Positions 6,379 through 12,143 of a stretch of DNA of 12,143 bases are shown here, one piece after another (positions within the stretch are counted from its first letter, which is position 1; each line of letters opens with the position of its first letter). Location: contig JBHJOF010000203.1 in the NCBI GenBank assembly GCA_050330055.1, positions 1-12,143 on the forward strand, read 5' to 3'. This stretch comes from JBHJOF01 sp050330055 (GTDB lineage Bacteria; Pseudomonadota; Alphaproteobacteria; Kiloniellales; JAKSDN01). A program made the position numbers and the translations under genes. The notes under the pieces were generated by a model, which was not told where the DNA came from, ran no database searches, and worked only from the letters and a program-made list of their open reading frames with translations.

Positions 6379-6726
6379 ATGCCGGAGGGGCCCATCTATC
6401 ATATCTGCCGTCGCGAGGAGTGGGAGGCGGCGGCCGCGCGCGGCCGCTACGAGGGCTCGTCGCAGGACGCGGCCGACGGCTTCATCCATTTCTCCGGCGG
6501 CGCCCAGGTCGAGGAGAGCGCGGCGCGCCACCGCGCCGGGCAGAGCGGCCTGGTGCTGCTGACCGTCGATCCCGATGCGCTCGGCGCGGCGCTCAAGTGG
6601 GAGCCGTCGCGCGCCGGCCAGCTGTTTCCGCACCTCTATGGCGCGCTGCCGGTCGCGGCGGTTCTGCGGGTCGATGATCTGCCGCTCGGCAGCGACGGGC
6701 GGCACGTCTTTCCTCCCCTGAGCTGA
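6379..6726 (+). CDS. DUF952 domain protein
   Basis: This is a small 115-aa protein of the DUF952 family, whose molecular role is not established. The family's hallmarks are visible: an opening PIYHICRREEWEAA, the central DGFIHFS motif near residues 33-39, a later LVLLTVDPDAL strand-helix, and FPHLYGALP near residue 83. The ATG at 6379 gives the normal family N-terminus. An in-frame TTG at 6361 would add six residues and overlap the proposed -10 box. The gene lies 17 bases upstream of pyrD on the same strand and is probably cotranscribed with it. From recall, the DUF952-pyrD neighbourhood recurs in alphaproteobacteria. The conserved His and Asp suggest an enzyme-like pocket, but no reaction can be named. 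Confidence 0.85.
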   Translation: MPEGPIYHICRREEWEAAAARGRYEGSSQDAADGFIHFSGGAQVEESAARHRAGQSGLVLLTVDPDALGAALKWEPSRAGQLFPHLYGALPVAAVLRVDDLPLGSDGRHVFPPLS

Positions 6727-6743
6727 CAAGCACGGGCCGCACG

Positions 6744-7820
6744 ATGGACTGGTATCGCGCCGCCGGCCCGCTGCTGCGGCGCATCGATCCGGAGCGCGCG
6801 CACGGCCTGTCGCTCTGGGCCTTGAAGCAGGGTCTCGTCCCGGCCGCACGGGAGCCCGACGACCCGATCCTGGCGCAGCGCCTCTGGGAGCGCGATTTCG
6901 CCAATCCGCTGGGCCTGGCCGCCGGCTTCGACAAGGACGCCGAGGTCATCGCGCCGTTGCTCCGCCTCGACTTCGGATTCGTCGAGGTCGGCAGCATCAC
7001 GCCGCGGCCGCAGCCGGGCAACCAGCAGCCGCGTCTCTTCCGCCTGCCCGAGGACGAGGCCGTGATCAACCGCCTTGGCTTCAACAGCAAGGGCGCCGGC
7101 GCCGCGGCCGAGGCGCTGGCGCGTTTCCGCGACAAGGGCAAGTCCGGCATCGTCCCGGGAATCGTGGGCGTCAATCTGGGCAAGAACCGCGACAGCGCCG
7201 ACGCTGCGGCCGACTACGTGGAGGGAATCGAGCGCTTGGCGCGCTATGCGGACTACCTGGTGGTCAATGTCTCCTCGCCGAACACGCCCGGCCTCCGTGC
7301 CTTGCAGGGGAAGACGGAACTCACCGATCTGCTGCAGCGGGTCATGGCGGCGCTCGCGAGCACCATGCCGCAGGACGCGCCGCCGCTGCTGCTCAAGGTG
7401 GCGCCCGATCTCACCGAGGCCGACATCGCCGACATCGCCGCCGTCGCCCTGGAGCTGAGATTGGGCGGCCTGATCGCGACCAACACCACCATCGCGCGGC
7501 CGGCGGGCCTGCGCAGCCGGCATCGCGACGAGGTGGGAGGGCTCAGCGGCCGGCCGCTGTTCGAGCCTTCGACGCGCGTGCTGGCCAGTCTCTATCGCCA
7601 GACCGAGGGTCGCCTGCCGCTGATCGGTCTCGGCGGCGTGGCGAGCGGCGCCGAGGCCTATGCCAAGATCCGCGCCGGCGCCTCGCTTGTGCAGCTCTAC
7701 ACGGCGCTGATCTATCGCGGGCCGGCCCTGATCGGCGCCATCAAGCGCGATCTCGCCAACCGGCTGCGCCGCGACGGCTTCGCCAGCATCGGCGAGGCGG
7801 TCGGCGTCGACCATCGCTGA
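6744..7820 (+). CDS. pyrD: dihydroorotate dehydrogenase (quinone), class 2
   Basis: This 358-aa FMN enzyme oxidises dihydroorotate to orotate in pyrimidine synthesis and passes electrons to membrane quinone. The N-terminal helical segment of about 40 residues (MDWYRAAGPLLRRIDPERAH and onward) is the membrane-association extension that marks class 2. The barrel follows with its FMN and substrate motifs: NPLGLAAGFDKDAE (K64), GFNSKGAG near 112-119, VNLGKNRD at 143-150, VVNVSSPNTPGLR with N175, catalytic-base S178 and N180, LLLKVAPDL, TNTTIARP, GGLSGRPL, and the phosphate-binding LIGLGGVASGAEAYAKI and VQLYTALIYRGP. A serine base, where class 1 enzymes have cysteine, confirms the class. Start and length are typical of the family. 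No anomalies were seen. Confidence 0.97.
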   Translation: MDWYRAAGPLLRRIDPERAHGLSLWALKQGLVPAAREPDDPILAQRLWERDFANPLGLAAGFDKDAEVIAPLLRLDFGFVEVGSITPRPQPGNQQPRLFRLPEDEAVINRLGFNSKGAGAAAEALARFRDKGKSGIVPGIVGVNLGKNRDSADAAADYVEGIERLARYADYLVVNVSSPNTPGLRALQGKTELTDLLQRVMAALASTMPQDAPPLLLKVAPDLTEADIADIAAVALELRLGGLIATNTTIARPAGLRSRHRDEVGGLSGRPLFEPSTRVLASLYRQTEGRLPLIGLGGVASGAEAYAKIRAGASLVQLYTALIYRGPALIGAIKRDLANRLRRDGFASIGEAVGVDHR

Positions 7821-7848
7821 GCCGGTGCCCAGGCCCCAAGGCTCCGGC
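7821..7848 (+). terminator. hairpin after pyrD, weak terminator candidate
   Basis: GCCGGTGCC (7821-7829) pairs with GGCTCCGGC (7840-7848) at eight of nine positions around a ten-base loop, beginning one base after the pyrD stop codon. No T-run follows, so intrinsic termination would be inefficient. The stem may instead stabilise the transcript end. Confidence 0.3.
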
Positions 7849-7857
7849 AAGGACTCA

Positions 7858-7872
7858 TTAACCGTCTTTCAA
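7858..7872 (+). promoter_or_regulatory. CtrA-box-like sequence upstream of the EAL gene
   Basis: TTAA, seven bases, then TCAA matches the alphaproteobacterial CtrA full site (TTAA-N7-TTAA) at seven of eight defined positions. It lies 50-64 bases before the ATG of a TipF-like gene. CtrA controls many motility and cell-cycle genes in this class, so the position is suggestive. A single near-match is weak evidence. Confidence 0.25.
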
Positions 7873-7921
7873 GACCTGACGCACAGACTGTCCGGCACCT
7901 TTCCACCCGCTTTGCGAGACC

Positions 7922-9202
7922 ATGCCGGCGTTGCTCCACGTCTTCCTGCTCTGCTGCTACGGGGCCACCGCGGCAGCGGTCGCCAGCCTCTTGCCGCACT
8001 GGCTTCCGGGCACCGGCCCGAGCGAGGCGATCGTGATCGGCGGCCTGCTGTTCCTGGGCGTCGCCCTGCTGCACGAATGCCTGGCGCGCGGCAACCGCCA
8101 GCTGCAGGCGGCCGAGGAGCTGCGGGCGCTGCGCCGCTCCCATGCCGAGCTGGAGGACGACCTGACCTGGACCCGGCGCGAGGTCCAGGCGGTGCGCGAG
8201 GCGCTCGAGGCGCTGGCCCAGTCGGGCCGCGCCGCTGCAGGTGGCGCGCTGGCCGACGAGGTGGTCTCCGAGGTGCGCCTGCTGAAGACCTTGGTCGGGC
8301 GCCTGGCGGTCCATGCGGCACGCGATGGCCGCATGACTGAAGACGGCGGCACGCAGCCGGCGGCCGCCCGGATGGCGGCGGGCGGCGGCGAACTTTCGAT
8401 GCCGCTGCCGGTCGGCCGCGCGCTGCGCGCCAATCCGGAGCAGGAGCGCCGCGACCTCATGAGCCAGGTGCGCCAGGCGCTGCGCGACGACCGCATCGAG
8501 CTGGTGCTGCAGCCGGTGGTCAGCCTGCCGCAGCGCAAGCGGCACTTCTACGAGTGCTTCTCGCGCCTGACCGCGGCCGACGGCAGCAAGCTGGTGCCCG
8601 AGCAGTACATCGCGCTGGCCGAACAGGCCGGGCTGATCAGTGCCATCGACAACATGCTGCTGTTCCGCTGCATCCAGCTGGTGCGCAAGATCCAGCGCAA
8701 GAACCAGACCGCCGGCTTCATCTGCAATCTCTCGCCGCACACCCTGGGCGACGATGAGTTCTTCGCCGACTTCGTCGACTTCCTGGAGAGCAACGCCGAG
8801 CTGGCGCCGCACCTGGTGTTCGAGCTCGCCCAGGCCGACCTGCGCCACATCGGGCCGCTCGCCGGCCGCCACCTGGACCGCCTGGCCATGCTCGGCTGCA
8901 GCTTTTCGCTCGACCAGGTGCGGAGCCTCGATCTCGACCTGGCCGAGCTGGCGCGCCGCCACATCCGCTTCGTCAAGATCGACGCCCGTCGCCTGCTCGC
9001 CGAAGGCGGCGAAGAGGGCCGCGCCCGCCTGCGCGCGCTCAAGGCGCGGCTCGACGCCAGCCGCATCGACCTGATCGGCGAGAAGATCGAGTCCGAGGAG
9101 ACCCTGGTCGAGCTGCTCGACGTCGGTCTCGACTACGGCCAGGGCTACCTCTTCGGCGAGCCCCGCCTGGCCCGCGGCGAGGGGGCCCGCAGCGAGGGCT
9201 AA
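7922..9202 (+). CDS. membrane-anchored coiled-coil protein with degenerate EAL domain (TipF-like)
   Basis: This 426-aa protein has two hydrophobic helices near residues 5-25 and 35-52. A predicted coiled coil at about 58-130 is rich in heptad-like Leu, Ala and Glu. A variable linker follows, then an EAL domain at about 175-415. The EAL signature reads ECF (E211). N269 (in CNLSPHTL), E301, K352 (in VKID), E387 and Q407-GYLFG are retained. The DDFG metal and loop-6 motif is replaced by D331-Q332-V-R, so phosphodiesterase activity is doubtful and c-di-GMP binding is the likelier role. This architecture is that of TipF, the Caulobacter c-di-GMP receptor that positions the flagellum; the homology call is from layout and motifs. 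ATG 7922 has only a weak ribosome-binding site. A CtrA-like box lies upstream. The gene appears monocistronic. Confidence 0.85.
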   Translation: MPALLHVFLLCCYGATAAAVASLLPHWLPGTGPSEAIVIGGLLFLGVALLHECLARGNRQLQAAEELRALRRSHAELEDDLTWTRREVQAVREALEALAQSGRAAAGGALADEVVSEVRLLKTLVGRLAVHAARDGRMTEDGGTQPAAARMAAGGGELSMPLPVGRALRANPEQERRDLMSQVRQALRDDRIELVLQPVVSLPQRKRHFYECFSRLTAADGSKLVPEQYIALAEQAGLISAIDNMLLFRCIQLVRKIQRKNQTAGFICNLSPHTLGDDEFFADFVDFLESNAELAPHLVFELAQADLRHIGPLAGRHLDRLAMLGCSFSLDQVRSLDLDLAELARRHIRFVKIDARRLLAEGGEEGRARLRALKARLDASRIDLIGEKIESEETLVELLDVGLDYGQGYLFGEPRLARGEGARSEG

Positions 9203-9230
9203 TACCAGCAGTGCTTATTCTTGACCCGCC

Positions 9231-9354
9231 ATCCCGTGCGCACCGCAGCACGCAGTGATGCGGTTCAGACACGGGATCCGGCGCTGTCGAGGCTCTCCAT
9301 CTGGCAGATCCCGGATCAGCGAAGCAGCACTGCGTGCTGCATCGCATCCGGGAT
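9231..9354. repeat. inverted pair of a 52-nt palindromic repeat
   Basis: The segment 9231-9282 and the reverse complement of 9303-9354 align end to end with scattered mismatches. Both begin ATCCCG, carry the shared core GCAGCACGCAGTG, and continue to GGGATC near the far end. The unit itself has inverted ends (ATCCCG / CGGGAT). This matches the general form of intergenic palindromic repeats common in alphaproteobacteria. The pair could fold into one very long hairpin and may terminate the upstream EAL transcript. Confidence 0.65.
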
Positions 9355-9413
9355 GACGAGTGAGAATTAGCGGCCGTCGGTGTAATACGCCGTCTCGACT
9401 CCAGAGACTCATG

Positions 9414-9560
9414 GCCCATCCTTCGAGGCGCGTTCTTCGAACGCTCCTCAGAGTTTGTGAATCTATTCGGATTTCAGCGGTTTGGGGTCTCGTAAGTGAT
9501 TGATTTGACTCATGTCGGGAATCGCCAAAATCGAAAGATTCACAAGCTCTCAGGATGAGG
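9414..9560. repeat. dispersed repeat copy A, interrupted by a 97-bp insertion
   Basis: GCCCATCCTTCGAGGCGC begins at 9414, and the repeat ends with CTCAGGATGAGG at 9549-9560. Removing 9452-9548 and one copy of CTCAG leaves a 45-bp unit with the same beginning and end as the uninterrupted copy at 9589-9658 read in reverse (GCCCATGCTTCGAGACGC to CTCAGCATGAGG). Confidence 0.7.
9452..9548. mobile_element. 97-bp MITE-like insertion with 5-bp target duplication
   Basis: The ends are inverted repeats: AGTTTGTGAATCT (9452-9464) and AGATTCACAAGCT (9536-9548) match at 12 of 13 positions. The element is flanked by the direct repeat CTCAG at 9447-9451 and 9549-9553. It interrupts a dispersed repeat whose intact copy lies nearby. 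The interior is A+T-richer than its surroundings and has no open frame, so it must be non-autonomous. The flanking word can also extend the inverted repeat with one mismatch, so exact ends are uncertain by about five bases. The parent transposon is not in the window. Confidence 0.6.
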
Positions 9561-9588
9561 ACTGGCGTTCTATATCAACATCGTATCA

Positions 9589-9658
9589 CCTCATGCTGAG
9601 GAGCCGCGTGCCCGCAGGAGCGGGCCTTGGCCCGCAAGCGGCGTCTCGAAGCATGGGC
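9589..9658. repeat. dispersed repeat copy B, uninterrupted, opposite orientation
   Basis: This 70-bp palindromic unit runs from CCTCATGCTGAGGAGC to GTCTCGAAGCATGGGC. The centre carries nested G/C hairpins built on CCCGCAGGAGCGGGCC and CCCGCAAGCGG. Its reverse complement shares both ends with copy A at 9414-9560. The form is that of a repeat widely scattered between genes in Rhizobiales- and Rhodospirillales-like genomes. Confidence 0.65.
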
Positions 9659-9731
9659 AACGGTCATGAGTATTGGGGTCTGGTATAAGCCTTACAAAAT
9701 GTCAGTGTACCGATAACCGCTCAACCGCCCT

Positions 9732-9743
9732 GCTTTGCAAAGC
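9732..9743. promoter_or_regulatory. 12-bp perfect palindrome containing TTTGCAAA
   Basis: GCTTTGCAAAGC is a perfect inverted repeat 54 bases before the HAD start codon. TTTGCAAA is the core word recognised by PccR/ScfR-family regulators of propionyl-CoA metabolism in Rhodobacter-like bacteria, usually as a spaced pair; only one copy is seen here. It may be an operator for the HAD gene or chance. Confidence 0.25.
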
Positions 9744-9797
9744 CCGGCCGCTCGTGGCAGAAGGGCGCCCGGTCGCATCTTTCCAGGGCCGGAGGGC

Positions 9798-10670
9798 ATG
9801 GCGGAGATCTCGATCTATCCCGGGTTGCGCGGCCTGGCGGATCGCTATGACGGCTTCATCCTCGATCTTTGGGGCGTGCTGCACGACGGCATCGAGGCCT
9901 TCCCGCAGGCGCTCGACTGCCTGGCCGAGCTGCGCCGGCGTGGCAAGCGGCTGGTCATCCTCTCGAACGCGCCGCGCCGCGTCGCCGCGGTGGTGGCGCG
10001 CAACCGGGAGCTCGGCATCGATCCGGCGCTGACCGACGGCGCCATGTCGTCGGGCGAGGCGACCTGGCAGCACCTCAAGGAGCGCCCCGATGCCTGGTAC
10101 CGGGCGCTCGGCCGGCGCTGCTTCCACATCGGGCCGGAGCGCGACTGGGGCCTGCGCGACGGCCTGGACTACGACTTCGTGCCCGAGGTCGAGCAGGCCG
10201 ATTTCGTGCTCTGCACCGGCGCGGACCGGCCCGAGGACCGGGTCGAGGACTTCGAGCCGCTGCTGCAGGCCGCCCTGACGCGCGGCCTGGCCATGGTCTG
10301 CGCCAACCCCGACCTGGAGGTGATCCGCGGCGGCCGGCGCGAGATCTGCGCCGGGGCGATCGCCGCCCGCTACGAGGCGCTGGGCGGCTGCGTGCGCTCC
10401 CACGGCAAGCCCGCACGCGAGATCTTCGAGACCTGCCTGGACCTGCTCGGGGTCGGCCGGGAACGGATCGCCGCTGTCGGCGACTCCCTGCGCACCGACG
10501 TGGCCGGCGCCCGGGCGGCCGGCATCGACGCGCTCTTCGTGGCCGGCGGCATCCACGGCGAGGCGCTCGGCATCGCCCCGGGCGCGCTGCCGGAACCGGC
10601 CCGCCTAGCGGCGCTTTGCCGCGCTGCCGGCGAGCGCCCGGCAGCCGCCCTGCCGCTGCTGCAATGGTAG
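9798..10670 (+). CDS. HAD-superfamily class IIA hydrolase (TIGR01459-like)
   Basis: This 290-aa protein has the class IIA (NagD-like) HAD plan. Motif I is FILDLWGVLHDG with nucleophile D23. Motif II is ILSNAPRR (S56). A large C2 cap lies near residues 70-190. Motif III lysine K204 lies in HGKPAREIF, and motif IV is AVGDSLRTDVAGA (D229, D234). The second aspartate of motif I is replaced by tryptophan (DLW where most phosphatases have D-x-D). From recall this DLWGV form is usual in the TIGR01459 group, but it makes ordinary phosphatase chemistry uncertain. ATG 9798 is chosen because GGAGG lies just before it and the domain starts at residue 16. An in-frame TTG at 9735 would add 21 residues inside the TTTGCAAA palindrome. 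The substrate is unknown. The gene stands alone between two repeat-filled gaps. Confidence 0.88.
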   Translation: MAEISIYPGLRGLADRYDGFILDLWGVLHDGIEAFPQALDCLAELRRRGKRLVILSNAPRRVAAVVARNRELGIDPALTDGAMSSGEATWQHLKERPDAWYRALGRRCFHIGPERDWGLRDGLDYDFVPEVEQADFVLCTGADRPEDRVEDFEPLLQAALTRGLAMVCANPDLEVIRGGRREICAGAIAARYEALGGCVRSHGKPAREIFETCLDLLGVGRERIAAVGDSLRTDVAGARAAGIDALFVAGGIHGEALGIAPGALPEPARLAALCRAAGERPAAALPLLQW

Positions 10671-10698
10671 TCAGGCCGACGATGGGCAGCCATGGCTT

Positions 10699-10862
10699 AC
10701 CCCTCACCCTCCCATCGCTGACGCGATGGGCCCCTCCCTCTCCCCCAAGGGGCGAGGGAAACAAACAGGCCACGCTCGGATTCCCCTCGCCCCTCCGGGG
10801 GAGAGGGAGGGGCCCCCATGGTAAACCTGGGCGACCGAAGGGCGTTTGGGAGGGTGAGGGGG
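10699..10862. repeat. nested palindromic repeat between HAD gene and methylmalonyl-CoA mutase
   Basis: Outer arms ACCCCTCACCCTCCCA (10699-10714) and TGGGAGGGTGAGGGGG (10847-10862) are near-perfect inverted repeats. Inside, 10731-10758 and 10784-10812 form a second inverted pair of about 28 nt with small differences around their centres. Short hairpins occur within the left half (CCATCGC with GCGATGG at 10712-10729). The CCCTCACCCTCCC style is a very common proteobacterial intergenic repeat. No coding frame is supported. It may terminate the HAD transcript. Confidence 0.7.
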
Positions 10863-10938
10863 AGTTTGTCCATTCTCCCGCGAAAGCCGGCCGAGGGGAT
10901 GACGCCTGGACGGCGGCTTTGCTAAGGCCCAGGTTACA

Positions 10939-10968
10939 TGGACTTACGCCGTTTTACGGGCGTATACT
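10939..10968 (+). promoter_or_regulatory. putative promoter of methylmalonyl-CoA mutase
   Basis: TGGACT (10939-10944) and TATACT (10963-10968) are 18 bases apart. The -10 box is five of six to consensus and stands out in this GC-rich DNA. A small inverted repeat, TACGCC (10945-10950) with GGCGTA (10959-10964), fills the spacer and could be an operator. A second weak box, TAGGGT, follows at 10976. The leader to the ATG at 11010 is about 35 bases and has no visible cobalamin riboswitch. Confidence 0.45.
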
Positions 10969-11009
10969 GCGATTCTAGGGTAGAAGCACCTATCTGGATT
11001 TGCGAGATC

Positions 11010-12143
11010 ATGGCGGACTTCGAGAAAAGGACCCTCGCCGACTGGCAGGCACTGGCGGCCGGCGAGTTGAAGGACGCCAAGTGCGGGGACGGGGATCTCG
11101 AGGGGCTGACCTGGCAGACGCCCGAGGGCATCGCCGTCAAGCCGCTCTACACGGCCGAGGACCTCGAGGGACTGGAGCAGCTCGACAGCCTGCCCGGCTT
11201 CCCGCCCTTCCTGCGCGGCCCGCGCGCCACCATGTACGCCAACCGGCCCTGGACCATCCGCCAATACGCCGGCTTCTCGACCGCCGAGGAGTCCAACGCC
11301 TTCTACAAGCGCGGCCTGAGGAACGGCCAGCGTGGCCTCTCGGTCGCCTTCGACCTCGCCACCCACCGCGGCTATGACTCGGACCATCCGCGTGTGATTG
11401 GCGACGTCGGCAAGGCCGGCGTGGCGATCGATTCCGTCGAGGACATGAAGATCCTGTTCGACGGCATCCCGCTCGACCAGATGAGCGTTTCCATGACCAT
11501 GAACGGGGCGGTTCTGCCGGTGATGGCCGGCTACATCGTCGACGCCGAGGAGCAGGGCGTCGCCCAGGCCAAGCTGTCGGGCACGATCCAGAACGACATC
11601 CTCAAGGAGTTCATGGTCCGCAACACCTACATCTACCCGCCGGGCCCCTCGATGCGGATCGTCGCCGACATCATCGAGTACACGGCACAGCACATGCCGC
11701 GCTTCAACTCGATCTCGATCTCCGGCTACCACATGCAAGAGGCCGGCGCCACGGCGGTGCAGGAGCTCGCCTTCACGCTGGCCGACGGGCTGGAGTACGT
11801 GCGCGCCGCACTGGCGCGTGGGCTCGCGATCGACGCCTTCGCGCCGCGCCTCAGCTTCTTCTTCGCCATCGGCATGAACTTCTTCATGGAGGTGGCCAAG
11901 CTGCGCGCCGCGCGCACGCTGTGGTACAAGGTGATGGACGACCTGGGCGCGAAGGACGAACGCTCCAAGATGCTTCGCACCCATTGCCAGACGTCCGGCG
12001 TCAGCTTGCAGGAGCAGGACCCTTACAACAACGTCATCCGCACCACGGTGGAAGCGATGGCGGCGGTGCTGGGCGGCACCCAGTCGCTCCACACCAATGC
12101 GCTCGATGAAGCGATTGCGCTCCCCACCGATTTCAGCGCCCGC
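11010..12143 (+). CDS. scpA: methylmalonyl-CoA mutase, N-terminal part (cut by window end)
   Basis: The frame opens at ATG 11010 and is still open after 378 codons at the window end. The full enzyme is normally about 700-740 residues, so roughly half is present. It interconverts methylmalonyl-CoA and succinyl-CoA with adenosylcobalamin, the last step of propionyl-CoA catabolism. The TIM-barrel substrate domain is clear: ATMYANRPWTIRQYAGFST (with the active-site tyrosine), GLSVAFDLATHRGYDSDHP, VSMTMNGAVLPVMA, GTIQNDILKEFMVRNTYIYP (active-site arginine) and ISGYHMQEAGATA (active-site histidine). These motifs fit methylmalonyl-CoA mutase better than ethylmalonyl-CoA or isobutyryl-CoA mutase. The cobalamin-binding C-terminal domain must lie beyond the window. 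The ribosome-binding site is weak (CGAGA). The gene is preceded by its own promoter candidate. Confidence 0.95.
   Translation, partial: MADFEKRTLADWQALAAGELKDAKCGDGDLEGLTWQTPEGIAVKPLYTAEDLEGLEQLDSLPGFPPFLRGPRATMYANRPWTIRQYAGFSTAEESNAFYKRGLRNGQRGLSVAFDLATHRGYDSDHPRVIGDVGKAGVAIDSVEDMKILFDGIPLDQMSVSMTMNGAVLPVMAGYIVDAEEQGVAQAKLSGTIQNDILKEFMVRNTYIYPPGPSMRIVADIIEYTAQHMPRFNSISISGYHMQEAGATAVQELAFTLADGLEYVRAALARGLAIDAFAPRLSFFFAIGMNFFMEVAKLRAARTLWYKVMDDLGAKDERSKMLRTHCQTSGVSLQEQDPYNNVIRTTVEAMAAVLGGTQSLHTNALDEAIALPTDFSAR

Larger units (their letters stand above)
9203..9797. other. 595-bp gene-free repeat island
   Basis: No convincing coding frame is present on either strand; the open frames lack family motifs and run through palindromic repeats. 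The stretch holds a pair of inverted 52-nt repeats (9231-9354), a dispersed repeat split by a small insertion (9414-9560), a second copy of that repeat in opposite orientation (9589-9658), and a 12-bp palindrome (9732-9743). The ten-base words at 9199-9208 and 9680-9689 are inverted copies at 9 of 10 positions and bracket the repeats. The promoter of the following HAD gene must lie in the last ~100 bases but no strong box pair stands out. Confidence 0.7.

Noticed and set aside
9039..9419. 126-codon minus-strand frame in the repeat island
   Set aside because: It spans the end of the EAL gene and the 52-nt repeat pair, has no domain, and is arginine-rich, so it is not a gene.
9203..9797. CRISPR array or att site in the repeat-rich gap
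   Set aside because: The repeats are inverted and of unequal length with no regular spacers, and there is no integrase or tRNA gene nearby.
10863..11009. Cobalamin riboswitch ahead of the B12-dependent mutase
   Set aside because: The leader after the best promoter is only about 35 bases, and no B12-box-like conserved word was found in the upstream 147 bases.
10944..12092. 382-codon minus-strand frame opposite methylmalonyl-CoA mutase
   Set aside because: It is antisense to a strongly conserved enzyme; the composition is typical of a shadow frame and it runs through the mutase promoter.

Overview
The window looks like a chromosomal segment of a high-GC alphaproteobacterium, probably Rhodospirillales-like. 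This rests on strong GC bias at third codon positions, a class I (archaeal-type) lysyl-tRNA synthetase, a TipF-like membrane EAL protein, a DUF952-pyrD pair, a TIGR01459-type HAD protein, and intergenic palindromic repeats of the kind scattered through alphaproteobacterial genomes. No phage, plasmid, CRISPR, tRNA or rRNA signal was seen.

Layout. Positions 1-72 hold three consecutive hairpins of a GC-rich repeat. At 150-1803 there is a compact + strand cluster: an ECF-type sigma factor, a single-pass membrane protein in the anti-sigma position, and a membrane-anchored periplasmic protein of the CnrX/ZraP/CpxP (Metal_resist) type. Together they resemble a CnrH/CnrY/CnrX-like cell-envelope or metal-sensing module. 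Class I lysyl-tRNA synthetase follows (1901-3502) with its own sigma-70-like promoter. It converges on a minus-strand class IV aminotransferase (IlvE-like, 3772-4623), and a 130-bp palindromic element lies between the two stop codons. Upstream of the aminotransferase, also on the minus strand, are a LexA/CI-like HTH-S24 regulator (4707-5339) and a glyoxalase/VOC-fold protein (5438-6283).

Divergent from these, on the + strand, are a DUF952 protein, quinone-dependent dihydroorotate dehydrogenase PyrD (6744-7820), and a membrane-anchored protein with a coiled coil and a partly degenerate EAL domain (7922-9202). A 595-bp gene-free island (9203-9797) is a mosaic of palindromic repeats, and one of them is interrupted by a 97-bp miniature insertion with inverted ends and a 5-bp target duplication. 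A HAD-superfamily IIA hydrolase follows (9798-10670), then another nested palindromic repeat, and finally the first 378 codons of methylmalonyl-CoA mutase (11010 to the window end).

Most genes are housekeeping (tRNA charging, branched-chain amino acids, pyrimidine synthesis, propionyl-CoA catabolism). The points of interest are the three-gene sigma/anti-sigma/sensor module, the degenerate EAL protein, the orphan S24 regulator and the layered repeat/insertion island.
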